Assembly: GCF_000373245.1 (NCBI RefSeq)
Contig: NZ_KB890740.1
Location: 58,462 to 122,461 of the forward strand
Direction of reading: 5' to 3'
Source of the DNA: Echinicola pacifica DSM 19836
Lineage (GTDB): Bacteria > Bacteroidota > Bacteroidia > Cytophagales > Cyclobacteriaceae
Length of the DNA stretch: 64,000 bases
The translations under genes and the position numbers were made by a program. The notes under the pieces are model-generated. The model had not been told where the DNA came from. It made no database searches and was given only the letters and a program-made list of their open reading frames with translations. This document shows positions 46,183 to 56,000 of the stretch, one piece after another. The stretch's first letter is position 1. Each line of letters opens with the position of its first letter.

Positions 46183-47994
46183 ATGCAGAATATTCGTAAC
46201 ATCGCGATTATCGCGCACGTTGACCACGGCAAGACCACTTTGGTGGATAAAATCATCCACGCCTCAAAGATTTTCCGTGAAAACCAGCAATTTGACGACC
46301 TTATCCTGGACAATAACGACTTGGAAAGAGAGAGAGGTATTACCATTCTTTCCAAAAACGTGTCCGTAAGATATAAAGACACCAAGATCAATATTATTGA
46401 TACTCCTGGTCACGCCGACTTTGGCGGTGAAGTGGAGCGTGTATTGAAGATGGCCGATGGGGTTATCCTATTGGTCGATGCTTTTGAAGGTCCGATGCCT
46501 CAGACGCGATTTGTATTGGGCAAAGCCCTGGCTTTAGGCCTTACGCCTATTGTAGTAGTAAACAAAGTAGATAAGCCTAACTGTCGTCCTGACGAGGTAC
46601 ATGAAGCCGTTTTTGACTTGATGTTCAACTTGGATGCTACAGAAGAGCAATTGGACTTTGTAACCATGTATGGTTCCGCCAAAAACAACTGGATGGGATC
46701 TGACTGGAAAAACCCTACCGACTCTATCCTTCCTTTATTAGATACGATCCTGGAACATATCCCTGCTCCAAAAATCGAAGAAGGTACCGCCCAGATGCAA
46801 ATCACCTCATTGGATTTCTCCAATTTCGTAGGTAGAATTGCTATTGGCAGACTTAAAAGAGGCACACTTAAAGAGAACACTCAGGTGGCTCTTTGCAAAG
46901 CAGATGGATCTATCAAGAAAATGAGGATCAAAGAACTGCATGTCTTTGAAGGATTAGGAAAAAATAAAGTAGAAGAGGTTATCGCTGGAGACATCTGTGC
47001 GATCACTGGTATCGAAGGATTCGAAATTGGCGATACTGTCGCTGATGCTGACAATCCTGAACCACTACCTCGTATTTCGATCGATGAGCCTACGATGAAT
47101 ATGCTCTTCACGATCAATAACTCCCCGTTCTTTGGTAGAGAAGGTAAATTCGTGACTTCCCGTCACCTAAGAGATCGCTTGTTCAAAGAAATGGAGAAAA
47201 ACCTCGCCTTGCGAGTGGAACCAACCGATAATGAAGATAAATTCCTGGTTTATGGCCGTGGTATTCTTCACTTGTCTGTGTTGATCGAAACCATGAGAAG
47301 AGAAGGTTATGAATTACAAGTAGGTCAGCCTCAGGTAATTTATAAGGAAGTAGATGGCGTGAAGCAAGAGCCTATCGAATCATTGGTAGTGGATGTACCA
47401 GAAGAGACTGCCGGTAAGGTAATCGAATTGGCCACCCAACGTAAAGGTGAACTTTTGATCATGGAGCCTAAAGGCGATCTTCAACACCTTGAATTCCAAA
47501 TTCCTTCCAGAGGATTGATCGGACTTAGAAATAATGTATTGACTGCCACTCAAGGAGAGGCGATCATGAATCACCGTTTCATCAAGTACGAAGCCTTCAA
47601 AGGAACTATCCCTGGCAGAATCAACGGTTCCATCATTTCTATGGAGTCTGGTCCTACTACAGGTTACGCTATTGATAAACTTCAGGATCGTGGAGTATTC
47701 TTCGTTGATCCAGGACAAGAAATATACGGTGGCCAGGTAATCGGCGAGCACTCTCGTGACAATGATATCGTGGTAAACGTGCAGAAAGGTAAAAAACTTA
47801 CCAACATGCGTGCGTCTGGTTCAGATGATAACGCTAAAATCGCCCCTGCAAAGAAATTCTCTCTTGAGGAAAGTATGGAATACATCCAAAAGGATGAATA
47901 TCTTGAAATCACTCCTAAAAGCATGAGAATGCGTAAAATCTTCCTCGACGAAGGAGAAAGAAACAGAATGGCAAAAAAGGACATCAGTAACTAA
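46183..47994 (+). CDS. typA: Translational GTPase TypA/BipA
   Basis: A 603-residue GTPase that binds the ribosome and supports its assembly and growth under stress or cold. Motifs: G1 AHVDHGKTT, G2 in ERERGITILSKN, G3 DTPGHADFGGEV, G4 NKVDKP, and G5 in TMYGSAKNNW. Domains II, III and V (EF-G-like) follow, and the TypA-specific C-terminal part holds SRGLIGLRNNVLT and KKLTNMRASGSDDNAKIAPA. The length is normal. It is monocistronic, with a strong terminator just after. Confidence 0.98.
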   Translation: MQNIRNIAIIAHVDHGKTTLVDKIIHASKIFRENQQFDDLILDNNDLERERGITILSKNVSVRYKDTKINIIDTPGHADFGGEVERVLKMADGVILLVDAFEGPMPQTRFVLGKALALGLTPIVVVNKVDKPNCRPDEVHEAVFDLMFNLDATEEQLDFVTMYGSAKNNWMGSDWKNPTDSILPLLDTILEHIPAPKIEEGTAQMQITSLDFSNFVGRIAIGRLKRGTLKENTQVALCKADGSIKKMRIKELHVFEGLGKNKVEEVIAGDICAITGIEGFEIGDTVADADNPEPLPRISIDEPTMNMLFTINNSPFFGREGKFVTSRHLRDRLFKEMEKNLALRVEPTDNEDKFLVYGRGILHLSVLIETMRREGYELQVGQPQVIYKEVDGVKQEPIESLVVDVPEETAGKVIELATQRKGELLIMEPKGDLQHLEFQIPSRGLIGLRNNVLTATQGEAIMNHRFIKYEAFKGTIPGRINGSIISMESGPTTGYAIDKLQDRGVFFVDPGQEIYGGQVIGEHSRDNDIVVNVQKGKKLTNMRASGSDDNAKIAPAKKFSLEESMEYIQKDEYLEITPKSMRMRKIFLDEGERNRMAKKDISN

Positions 47995-48018
47995 TACTGA
48001 TTGCTAGACTATATTTAA

Positions 48019-48058
48019 AAGGCTCCCTTGAATTTCTTCAAGGGAGCCTTTTTTTTAA
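48019..48058 (+). terminator. Terminator of typA
   Basis: A perfect 14-bp stem, AAGGCTCCCTTGAA (48019-48032) and TTCAAGGGAGCCTT (48037-48050), loop 4 nt, followed by a T-run. Confidence 0.95.
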
Positions 48059-48300
48059 ATTATCAACATTCTGCCCTGAACCAACCTAGCCTCTCCTCCA
48101 GCCCAATACCGAGGCAGCATGAAATCCTTACACTTCTATTTTTTATAGCATCCAGCTTTAGATTCCTAAAATAACTGATACTAGCCGAACCCCTCTGCCA
48201 CTGATCCGCTCATCTTCCTCTTAGGAAAAACCCTCCTCAGCTAGGAGCTCTCTGAAATCCACAGTCACAAAGCAAGCTGCTTATCCCATTTAATTCCATA

Positions 48301-48329
48301 AAAAAAGGTGCCCTAGAGCACCCTTTTTT
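48301..48329 (-). terminator. Terminator of icd
   Basis: AAAAAAGGTGC (48301-48311) pairs with GCACC(C)TTTTTT (48318-48329), giving T-runs on the minus strand. About 30 nt past the icd stop. The sequence between the two terminators (about 48060-48300) holds nothing recognisable. Confidence 0.85.
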
Positions 48330-48357
48330 ATTAATTCTATATTCTTTAAACTAAGTC

Positions 48358-49821
48358 TTATTCACCCTGGGCCAATGAGAATCCTCTTTCGCCATCGAAA
48401 GTATAAAGGTTTTCTGTTTTGATAAAGTCAAAACCAAGATCCTGAACCTGCTTCATCACATCCAAGATTTGCGCATGAGTAATGACAGATTGGTCGGCAT
48501 TGAAAAACCGCACTCTCCAGTGGTCTGAGCAGAATGTTTCTTTCATTCCATCAGGATACACTTTTACACCGCGGTTAGTAATCAGCTGCATATTCACTCC
48601 ACCGGCATCCACCGCACGTAGTCTATCACCGATCACATTGGCATCATTATTACTTTCTTTCCAGTCAATAAATACATCCAGGCCGATAAGCTCTTTCTTA
48701 GAAGGCTTTCTCTTGGTCAGTTTTATTGCACCCATATTATCATCTGATCCGTCGCCTTTTTGGAACTCGGCAGGGGTCATTTTTTCGGGCTTCAAGCCTA
48801 TCCTATCGATTACTGCTTGGGCAAACTCCTGAGTACCTACCAGCTGAGAGGAGATTCCTTCCTGGTAGATATCCCCTGTATGGATCCCATCTTCCAGGGT
48901 TTTCATCCAGGCATTAGAGATTTTTTCTGCTACTTCAGGCTGTCCAATATGCACCAGCATCATGATGGCGCCATTCAGCAGCCCAGAAGGGTTAGCGATA
49001 TTTTGACCTGAAATATCCGGGGCAGAGCCATGAATGGCTTCAAACATGGCCACTTCCTCACCCACATTAGAAGATCCTCCAAGACCCACTGAACCAGTAA
49101 TCTGTGCCGCCACATCTGAGATGATGTCTCCATATAGATTTAGAGTAACGATGACATCAAACATCTCCGGCTTATCGGCGATCAAGGCTGTACCGATATC
49201 GATGATCTTATGATCCGCCTCGATATCCGGATATTCCTTAGCCACCTCATTGAAGACACTGTGAAACAGGCCATCGGCCAATTTCATAATATTGTCCTTG
49301 GTCATGCAAGTCACCTTCTTACGGTTGTACTTCTTTGCATACTCAAAGGCATAACGGATGATTTTTTCAGAACCAGGTCTTGAGATCAATTTCAAGCACT
49401 GATACACGTCATCAGTCTGGCGATGCTCAATTCCTGCATAGAGGTCTTCCTCGTTTTCACGAATGATGACCATATCTGTTTTCGGAAAGTGAGTTCGTAT
49501 GTATGGAGAGTAAGCCTTACAAGGACGCACATTTGCATATAAGCCCAAAGTCTTACGAGTGGTTACATTTAAGCTCTTGAAGCCTCCGCCCTGAGGGGTG
49601 GTGATTGGCGATTTCAAAAAGACTTTAGTCTCTCTCAAGGAATCCCATGCTCGAGGCTCAATTCCTGAGCTGATGCCTTTGAGATATACTTGCTCGCCAA
49701 TTTCGATCACTTCTGGCTCGATTTGCGCACCGGCAGCTTCCAGGATGTTGAGGGTGGCCTTCATGATTTCAGGACCTATACCATCTCCGTAGGCTACGGT
49801 TATTTTTCTTTTGGATGACAT
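48358..49821 (-). CDS. icd: NADP-dependent isocitrate dehydrogenase with C-terminal extension
   Basis: A 487-residue TCA-cycle enzyme that converts isocitrate to 2-oxoglutarate. The catalytic core (about 1-340) has AYGDGIGPEIM, the isocitrate site LGLYANVRPCK, VIIRENEEDLYAGIEH, YNRKKVTCMTKDNIMKL and DVIVTLNLYGDIISDVAAQITGSVGLGGSSNVG, AMFEAIHGSAPDISG. A C-terminal domain of about 120 residues follows (LIGLDVFIDWKESNNDANVIGDRL). This layout is that of the Thermus thermophilus/Rickettsia-type enzymes (about 480-500 aa) rather than E. coli Icd (416 aa) or the monomeric type. The NADP preference is inferred from that type. Monocistronic, with its own terminator. Confidence 0.95.
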   Translation of the reverse strand: MSSKRKITVAYGDGIGPEIMKATLNILEAAGAQIEPEVIEIGEQVYLKGISSGIEPRAWDSLRETKVFLKSPITTPQGGGFKSLNVTTRKTLGLYANVRPCKAYSPYIRTHFPKTDMVIIRENEEDLYAGIEHRQTDDVYQCLKLISRPGSEKIIRYAFEYAKKYNRKKVTCMTKDNIMKLADGLFHSVFNEVAKEYPDIEADHKIIDIGTALIADKPEMFDVIVTLNLYGDIISDVAAQITGSVGLGGSSNVGEEVAMFEAIHGSAPDISGQNIANPSGLLNGAIMMLVHIGQPEVAEKISNAWMKTLEDGIHTGDIYQEGISSQLVGTQEFAQAVIDRIGLKPEKMTPAEFQKGDGSDDNMGAIKLTKRKPSKKELIGLDVFIDWKESNNDANVIGDRLRAVDAGGVNMQLITNRGVKVYPDGMKETFCSDHWRVRFFNADQSVITHAQILDVMKQVQDLGFDFIKTENLYTFDGERGFSLAQGE

Positions 49822-49862
49822 AAAGTATTTTATTAAAGTTTTTACAGTTTCTTCATGTGCTA

Positions 49863-49870
49863 CAAAAATA
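49863..49870 (-). promoter_or_regulatory. icd -7 promoter element
   Basis: TATTTTTG on the minus strand, an exact TAnnTTTG match, 41 nt before the icd start. No TTG at the normal distance. Confidence 0.45.
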
Positions 49871-50495
49871 TAAAATTTTGTGGGACATGGGCGATTCAGT
49901 TCACACTATTTCATTATTATCTGGCAGCTGGACACATTTAGGTTTGTAGGGTAAAAATGAACCTCCCCAAAGATCGCATTTTTTTCCTTAGCTCCCCCTC
50001 TTCGGCAGCATAGAGATCAAATACTTTGGGAGAACAACTGGCCTATCTATTCCCTTTCACACATTTCCTCCTGGCCTTCCCCCCGCTCCCATACCTCCCT
50101 GGCTTACTTATACTGCTTATCTGGACTAGTATATTTCCACACTTCGTTCCAAATAAACACTTCTTAAAACCACTTATATTCAGCCCCTTCACATGCATTC
50201 ACGGGAGGGGATTGGCAAGACCGCTATTCATATTATCCATTCAATAAAATCAGCTAATCTTGCCGCTTCTTATTTGCTCCTACCTCGTATTAGTATTGGC
50301 TCCCCAGAATAGGGTTCCCTAGCCCGGTCTTTCCTTGCTATACCTTAAAAGCTTCTAAATAGAAGGTTCTTTTTGACATAGCCTGGAAACCGGAGCGTAT
50401 CAGGTTAGAGCCATAAAAATGGACATTGCCAGTATTATTAATCAAGTCACTATCAGGGATAAACTACCTCTTATATTCATTTTTAGCGGTAATGC
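49871..50495. other. Intergenic region with no recognised gene
   Basis: C/T-rich on the plus strand, and its short frames (for example 50026-50247) are low-complexity. One small hairpin, CTTCTA-AA-TAGAAG (50352-50365), is followed by a T-rich stretch and could be a weak plus-strand terminator or an RNA end. Confidence 0.4.
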
Positions 50496-50526
50496 TTTGT
50501 CTTTGCTACCTCACCTTGTATATTTG
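50496..50526 (+). promoter_or_regulatory. Crotonase-flippase promoter, full consensus
   Basis: TTG (50497-50499), exactly 19 nt, TATATTTG (50519-50526), ending 23 nt before the ATG at 50550. Confidence 0.75.
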
Positions 50527-50549
50527 AATTCAAACATAGGTTTTAGAGC

Positions 50550-51335
50550 ATGGCTGAATCCACCAATATTCTTTCTGAAAATAAAAATGGTATTTTATAC
50601 CTCACGATCAATAGGGAATCGAAGCTAAACGCGGTGAACTTTGATACATTGGAGGAGCTTAAAAACATCTTCAATGAAGTCACTGATAATAAGTCTATTC
50701 GTGGCGTCATCATCACGGGTTCTGGCGAGAAAGCCTTCGTTGCGGGGGCGGATATCTCCGAAATCGCAGAGCTCAATGAGTTGAATGCCAGGAAGTTTTC
50801 AGAAAATGGTCAGGAAGTTTTCGGCTTGATCGAGTCCTGCCATAAGCCTGTCATAGCAGTTGTGAATGGCTTTGCTTTGGGTGGTGGCTGCGAACTCGCA
50901 ATGGCCTGTCATATGCGCATTGCCTCGGCCAACGCTAAGTTTGGGCAACCGGAGGTAAACCTCGGGATCATCCCTGGCTATGGGGGCACGCAGCGGCTCA
51001 CCATGCTTATTGGCAGAAGTAAGGCCAATGAACTGCTCATGACCGGCGATATGATCGGCGCTGAAGAAGCCAAATCACTCGGCCTGGTAAATCATGTGAC
51101 CAGTAATAAAGAAGAAGCCATCCAAAAAGCGGAAGAAATCCTGCAAAAAATCATGAGCAAGGCCCCTTTGGCACTGGGCATGATCGTGGACTGCGTCAAT
51201 GCGGTCTATAGCAATGATGAAAATGGTTACCTTATCGAGGCCAATAGCTTTGCTAGATGCGTGAAATCCGAGGATTATAATGAGGGAACCTCTGCTTTTC
51301 TTGAAAAAAGAAAACCCAATTTTAAGGGCGAATAA
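50550..51335 (+). CDS. Enoyl-CoA hydratase (crotonase family)
   Basis: A 261-residue cytosolic enzyme predicted to hydrate 2-enoyl-CoA, probably short-chain (crotonyl-CoA), in fatty-acid or amino-acid breakdown. The oxyanion hole is in FVAGADISE and FALGGGCELA. The two catalytic acids of rat enoyl-CoA hydratase (Glu144 and Glu164) are both present, as Glu115 (GGGCELA) and Glu135 (GQPEVNLG). IPGYGGTQRL and the C-terminal EGTSAFLEKRKPNF are family hallmarks. The flippase gene begins 17 nt after its stop. No other beta-oxidation gene is beside it. Confidence 0.95.
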   Translation: MAESTNILSENKNGILYLTINRESKLNAVNFDTLEELKNIFNEVTDNKSIRGVIITGSGEKAFVAGADISEIAELNELNARKFSENGQEVFGLIESCHKPVIAVVNGFALGGGCELAMACHMRIASANAKFGQPEVNLGIIPGYGGTQRLTMLIGRSKANELLMTGDMIGAEEAKSLGLVNHVTSNKEEAIQKAEEILQKIMSKAPLALGMIVDCVNAVYSNDENGYLIEANSFARCVKSEDYNEGTSAFLEKRKPNFKGE

Positions 51336-51352
51336 GCCCTCTATACTGATCC

Positions 51353-52867
51353 ATGAGTAAACTCAAGCAGCTTGCGGGGCAAACCGCCATTTATGGGATC
51401 AGCAGTATTTTGGGTCGAGTAATAAACTTCCTGCTCCTTCCCTTTTATATCACTTACCTTACCAAAGAAGACCTAGGTTCATTTACGGCTATTTATGCCT
51501 TTATTGCCTTTTTTAATGTGATTTTCACCTATGGGATGGAGACCACCTTTTTCCGATATGCCACTGGCAAAGGCCTCGATCCCCAAAAAGTATATAATAA
51601 CGTCCAATCCCTCATCCTCACCACCTCACTTTCGCTAGGAGCCTTATTATTCCTTAGCGCAGAGAGCATGAGTGTCTGGATGGACTATCCCGGAAAGGCG
51701 CACCTCTTTCAATGGACCGCCTTAATCCTCACCATTGATGCGATCCTGGCGATTCCTTATGCTAAGCTCCGCGTGGAAAATAAATCACTGCAATTTGCCC
51801 TAACGAAATTACTAAATATACTACTCAATGTGGGCTTCAATATATTCTTCATCGTGGTATGTTTCCATATTTACGAAGGCGATTATTTGTCTGGCCTCCT
51901 GCCCTTTGTCCAGTCATTTTATCATCCCGATTGGGGTGTAGATTATATACTGCTGTCCAATCTAATTGCGAATGCGGCTATTCTTCCCATCTTATTTTTT
52001 CTATCGGGAAGGTTCACCTGGCAATTTGACAAAAGCATCCTGGGGCCCATGTGGCATTATGCCCTGCCATTATTATTTATGGGACTTGCGGGTGTGACCA
52101 ATGAGGTTTTTTCCAGGTTCCTATTCGAGTATATCCTTCCAGAGGACTTCTACCCGGGACTATCAGCAAGGGAAGCGGCAGGGATATTCGGCGCCAATTT
52201 TAAACTCGCTATTTTCATGAACCTGATTATTCAGGCGTTCAAATATGCGGCTGAACCCTTCTTCTTTGCGCAGAGCGAAAGTAAAGACAGTCCTCAGCTT
52301 TACGCCAAGGTGATGCATTGGTTCATCATTTTCTGCTGCAGTCTTATGATTCTGGTAGCAGTAAACCTTGACCTCATCTCCACTTTCATTTTGGGAAACA
52401 AAGGCTATCAGGAAGGCCTCGATATCGTCCCCATGCTGCTGATGGGATACCTGATGTTAGGCGTGTATTTTAATCTTAGCATTTGGTTCAAAATCACCGA
52501 TAATACCAAATACAGCTTTTATATCACCCTTATCGGCGCCATCATCACGGTTTTAGTGATCCTGGGCCTGGTACCAATATGGGGCTTCCGAGGCGCTGCG
52601 ATGAGCACACTAGCTACTTATTCCGTGATGTCTGTTATATGTTATGTTTTAGGTCAAAAAAATTATCCTATTCCTTATAAGACTTCTAGAGATCTGTTTT
52701 ACTTGGTCATAGCCTTTGGCTTTTCCTATTTGGGATTTTATATTTTCTTAGAGTCAGGGATACTTACCTTTATGCTGCGCAATGCTCTATTGCTAGTATT
52801 CCTAGGCTTAATAATGCTATTGGAAAAAGACGAAATCAAGCAGCTCAAAAATAGAATTACAAAATAA
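51353..52867 (+). CDS. Oligosaccharide flippase family protein (Wzx-like, MVF/MOP superfamily)
   Basis: A 504-residue inner-membrane protein with about 12-14 hydrophobic helices. The N-terminus (LKQLAGQTAIYGISSILGRVINFLLLPFYITYLTKEDLGSFTAIYAFIAFFN) is the usual start of polysaccharide flippases, which move lipid-linked sugar units across the membrane. The C-terminal helices continue the pattern (YCVLGQKNYPIPYKTSRDLFYLVI region). The cargo is unknown. It lies 17 nt after the crotonase gene and 118 nt before dut. In other Bacteroidota a flippase commonly sits next to dut in this order, so the placement looks conserved rather than functional. Confidence 0.9.
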   Translation: MSKLKQLAGQTAIYGISSILGRVINFLLLPFYITYLTKEDLGSFTAIYAFIAFFNVIFTYGMETTFFRYATGKGLDPQKVYNNVQSLILTTSLSLGALLFLSAESMSVWMDYPGKAHLFQWTALILTIDAILAIPYAKLRVENKSLQFALTKLLNILLNVGFNIFFIVVCFHIYEGDYLSGLLPFVQSFYHPDWGVDYILLSNLIANAAILPILFFLSGRFTWQFDKSILGPMWHYALPLLFMGLAGVTNEVFSRFLFEYILPEDFYPGLSAREAAGIFGANFKLAIFMNLIIQAFKYAAEPFFFAQSESKDSPQLYAKVMHWFIIFCCSLMILVAVNLDLISTFILGNKGYQEGLDIVPMLLMGYLMLGVYFNLSIWFKITDNTKYSFYITLIGAIITVLVILGLVPIWGFRGAAMSTLATYSVMSVICYVLGQKNYPIPYKTSRDLFYLVIAFGFSYLGFYIFLESGILTFMLRNALLLVFLGLIMLLEKDEIKQLKNRITK

Positions 52868-52945
52868 GGTTTTAGCACCACGGTTTATCCCCTTCCGAAA
52901 GGCATATTTTATGCAGCAAGATTCTCTGATATAAAATTAACCCCC

Positions 52946-52953
52946 TATCTTTG
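52946..52953 (+). promoter_or_regulatory. dut -7 promoter element
   Basis: TATCTTTG, an exact TAnnTTTG match, 32 nt before the ATG at 52986. No TTG at the usual distance. Confidence 0.5.
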
Positions 52954-52985
52954 AAACTTAATTTATTTCGAATAAAGAAAACACT

Positions 52986-53420
52986 ATGCAGGTAAAAGTC
53001 ATAAACCAGTCCAAGCACAGCTTACCCGAATACCAAACCTCATTTTCTGCAGGTCTTGATTTGCGAGCAAATATCGATGAGTCAGTGGTTTTACAGCCAT
53101 TGGAGCGGACCTTGATCGGCACTGGGCTATTTATGGAGTTACCTGAGGGCTATGAGGCCCAGATACGACCTAGAAGTGGCTTGGCCTATAAGCATGGCCT
53201 TACCGTCCTCAATTCTCCAGGTACCATTGATTCTGATTATAGGGGAGAGATCAAGGTATTACTGGTAAACCTGTCCAATGAGGCTTTTGAGATCCAGGAT
53301 GGAGAGAGGATAGCTCAGATGGTCGTGGCTAAGCATGAGCAGATCAGATGGGATGAAACCGCTGTGGTTTCAGAAACCGCCAGAGGAGCGGGTGGATTTG
53401 GGAGTACAGGTAAGTCTTAA
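52986..53420 (+). CDS. dut: dUTP diphosphatase
   Basis: A 144-residue trimeric enzyme that splits dUTP to dUMP and pyrophosphate, keeping uracil out of DNA and feeding dTMP synthesis. The five dUTPase motifs are recognisable: AGLDLRAN (1), [10 protein letters not shown] (2), [11 protein letters not shown] (3), RIAQMVV (4) and [10 protein letters not shown] (5, the C-terminal arm). The length is normal. It has its own promoter element; the TPR gene follows after 117 nt. Confidence 0.98.
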   Translation: MQVKVINQSKHSLPEYQTSFSAGLDLRANIDESVVLQPLERTLIGTGLFMELPEGYEAQIRPRSGLAYKHGLTVLNSPGTIDSDYRGEIKVLLVNLSNEAFEIQDGERIAQMVVAKHEQIRWDETAVVSETARGAGGFGSTGKS

Positions 53421-53537
53421 CAAAAATAATTTTACCAAACACCCTTTTGGTAAATGAACGAAAAAGGCCTTAAGTTTGTACGTTTTGTCAGGTTACTATT
53501 TATAAATACCTGATAAGGTCAAATTCACGAGTACATT

Positions 53538-55268
53538 ATGCAAATAAAACATATCATATTATTTTTCTCCATAGCCACGATGCTGTCCTACCCTGCCCAG
53601 GCACAGCTGTCGATCTTAAATGGAAATAAAAAAGAAAAGGAAAAAAAGGATCAGGCCACACGGCTATTTATAGATGGCGAAAAGTATATGATGCTGGAGG
53701 ACTATAAAAAGGCCTACTTATACTTTTCGAAAGCGTATGAACTAGCCCCTGAAGAAGGCGCTATCAATTTTAAACTTGCAGAGCTCCTCACGCGAGCCAA
53801 TCAAAATGATAATGCCCTGAAATACGGGCAGCAGGCGATAGAATCTGATCCCCAAAACAAGTATTACCACTTATTAGTAGCAGAGGTCTATACCAAGCAA
53901 AATCAGCCCGAGAAAGCAGCCGAGATCCTACAGGAGCTCATCAACAGCTCGGAGGACAACCAGCAATATATACTGGAATTGGCCTCCCTTTATCTAGGTA
54001 CCCAGCAGTTTGACAAGGCCATGGTGGCTCTCGATCAGGCGGAGGAATACTATGGGGTGATGGAGCAACTCTCCGTTCAAAAACAAAGAATATACCTGCG
54101 TCAAAACAACCTAAATGCAGCTATAGAGGAAGGTGAAAAACTCGCCGAAGCCAACCCTGGCAATTCCCGCTATGTACTAGCCCTAGTGGAGATGCTATAT
54201 AATAATAACCGAGTGGACCAGGCCCTGGAGACCGTAAGCAGCTCTCTGGCGGAATATCCCAATCAGCCAAAATTGCAATTGGCAGCTTATACCCTTTTGA
54301 AGAAAAAGGAAAATTTTAAAGAAGCCAATACTTATTTATTCGAGGCTTTTAATAATCCGGATTTAGAAGGTCTCGTTAAAGCGGAAACCTTCACGGATAT
54401 CATGCAGAAGGATTTAAAAACGGTGGAGCGAGAATCGATGCTCGACAGCTTGGGCGCTATCATGGTCCGCACCAATCCAAAAGACGCAGAAATCTATACC
54501 GTACTCGGCGACAGGGCCATGCAAGCCCAGCAAAATGCAGAAGCTCTGGGATATTATCAGAAATCCATCCAAATCAATCCACAAGACGCAAGGGTCTTAC
54601 AGGTGGTGATCAGCCTGATGTTTGAGGGAGGAGAAGACTTTGGAGAGATCGAAAAATACACCGTCATAGGCACAGAGGAGTTTGGAGACAAGCCTGAATT
54701 CTGGTTTTTTGATGGAACGGCCAAGCTAGCCTTAAAAAAGAATGAGGCTGCTGTCAGCTCTCTCAATAAAAGCTTGGAGCTAAACAATGGCCTGAACAAA
54801 CAGCTTGACCTCATGGTTTTAGGCCAGCTAGGAGACACTTATCATGCTATGAATGAGCAGCAAAAAGCCTATGATGCTTATGATAAGGTATTAGAAAGCA
54901 CTCCAGATGATGAGCATGTTTTGAACAATTATGCCTACTTTTTATCGTTGGAAAAGAAGGATCTGAGCAAAGCGCTGGAAATGTCCAGCAAGCTGGTCCA
55001 GCGCTATCCCAATAATGCTACCTACCTGGACACCCATGCTTGGGTTTTATTCCAAAAAGAGGAATACCAGAAGGCCGAGAAATTTATGAAGAAGGCTTTG
55101 GAGGAGGAGAAGGAGCCTAGTGGGGTGATGCTCGAGCATTACGGGGATATACTCTATAAGCTAGGCCAAAAGCAAAAAGCGATGGATTACTGGAAAGAAG
55201 CCAGCAGCAAATCCGAGACATCAGACAAGCTATCCCAAAAAATAAAGGATCAAAAATATTATGAATAA
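53538..55268 (+). CDS. Exported TPR-repeat protein
   Basis: A 576-residue protein with a signal peptide (about 1-22, ending A-Q-A) and a charged linker (NGNKKEKEKKDQ). Nearly all the rest is a run of TPR units, for example DYKKAYLYFSKAYELAPEEG, NDNALKYGQQAIESDPQNKY, QQNAEALGYYQKSIQINPQDA and NNYAYFLSLEKKDLSKALEMSSKLVQRYPNN. It is probably a periplasmic or membrane-attached scaffold that binds other envelope proteins. Its end overlaps the start of the DUF4292 gene by 8 nt, so the two are translationally coupled. It is the first gene of the TPR-DUF4292-EnvC cluster. Confidence 0.92.
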   Translation: MQIKHIILFFSIATMLSYPAQAQLSILNGNKKEKEKKDQATRLFIDGEKYMMLEDYKKAYLYFSKAYELAPEEGAINFKLAELLTRANQNDNALKYGQQAIESDPQNKYYHLLVAEVYTKQNQPEKAAEILQELINSSEDNQQYILELASLYLGTQQFDKAMVALDQAEEYYGVMEQLSVQKQRIYLRQNNLNAAIEEGEKLAEANPGNSRYVLALVEMLYNNNRVDQALETVSSSLAEYPNQPKLQLAAYTLLKKKENFKEANTYLFEAFNNPDLEGLVKAETFTDIMQKDLKTVERESMLDSLGAIMVRTNPKDAEIYTVLGDRAMQAQQNAEALGYYQKSIQINPQDARVLQVVISLMFEGGEDFGEIEKYTVIGTEEFGDKPEFWFFDGTAKLALKKNEAAVSSLNKSLELNNGLNKQLDLMVLGQLGDTYHAMNEQQKAYDAYDKVLESTPDDEHVLNNYAYFLSLEKKDLSKALEMSSKLVQRYPNNATYLDTHAWVLFQKEEYQKAEKFMKKALEEEKEPSGVMLEHYGDILYKLGQKQKAMDYWKEASSKSETSDKLSQKIKDQKYYE

Positions 55269-55998
55269 GGGTCTTAGCATATTTATATTTTTAGTGGCTA
55301 TCACCTTGGCGGGCTGTGCCAAGAGGCCCACTTTATATTCAGCCGATGAGGCGATGAAGGAATTTAGCCCAAATTATTTTGAGTTCGATTACCTGCAAGC
55401 CAAGGCCCGGCTGGTAATGGAGGAAGATAATGGTAAGACCACCAGGGGTTCTATGACCCTCAGGGCAAAGAAAGACAGTGTAATATGGTTTAGCATCAGT
55501 CCAGGCCTGGGCATAGAAGCCGCAAGAGGCCTGATCACTCGTGAAGAGATCAAGATCAAAGACCGAATCAATGGGCAGGATGTAAATTTAACCTTCGATC
55601 AGTTTCAGAATACTTATGGTCTGAAGCTCTCCTTAGACTTATTTCAGAATATTCTATTTGCCAATGTTCCCTATGGCGTTAGCTACAGAGATCGCCTGCT
55701 CCGTGTGGGCAAGACCTTTGAGCTTTCCCAACGCAGGGATGGGATCCTGTATGAATCTGTGGTGGGGGTCCAGCATGGAAAAGTAAATAAACTAGAAACC
55801 GGCTCGCGATTTCATAAGGGAAAGCTGACTGCCACCTATCCTGAATTTGAGGATTTGGAGGGACAGCCTTACGCCTACAAAATCCTGATTACCTTTGCGA
55901 TGGAGAATGCGGGAGAATTGCAGAACACCTTAATTAATCTGGAGTTCAACAAAGTAGAGCCGCAGAATACACCCCTTACTTTCCCTTATAATTTCTAA
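55261..55998 (+). CDS. DUF4292 lipoprotein
   Basis: A 245-residue lipoprotein with lipobox L-A-G-C19. The sequence is strand-rich (QAKARLVMEEDNGKTTRGSMTLRAKKDSVIWFSISPGLGIEAARGLITREEIKIKDRINGQ) and has the DUF4292 pattern: a ligand-like shell of beta strands with the phrase SVIWFSISP...GIEAARGLIT. This recalls lipoprotein carriers such as LolA/LolB, which also read as strand-rich and start with alternating K/T/S residues, but I infer this by eye only. It overlaps the TPR gene by 8 nt and lies 2 nt before the EnvC-like gene. The tight linkage suggests a shared task in the envelope. The function is not established. Confidence 0.88.
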   Translation: MNKGLSIFIFLVAITLAGCAKRPTLYSADEAMKEFSPNYFEFDYLQAKARLVMEEDNGKTTRGSMTLRAKKDSVIWFSISPGLGIEAARGLITREEIKIKDRINGQDVNLTFDQFQNTYGLKLSLDLFQNILFANVPYGVSYRDRLLRVGKTFELSQRRDGILYESVVGVQHGKVNKLETGSRFHKGKLTATYPEFEDLEGQPYAYKILITFAMENAGELQNTLINLEFNKVEPQNTPLTFPYNF

Positions 55999-56000
55999 TT

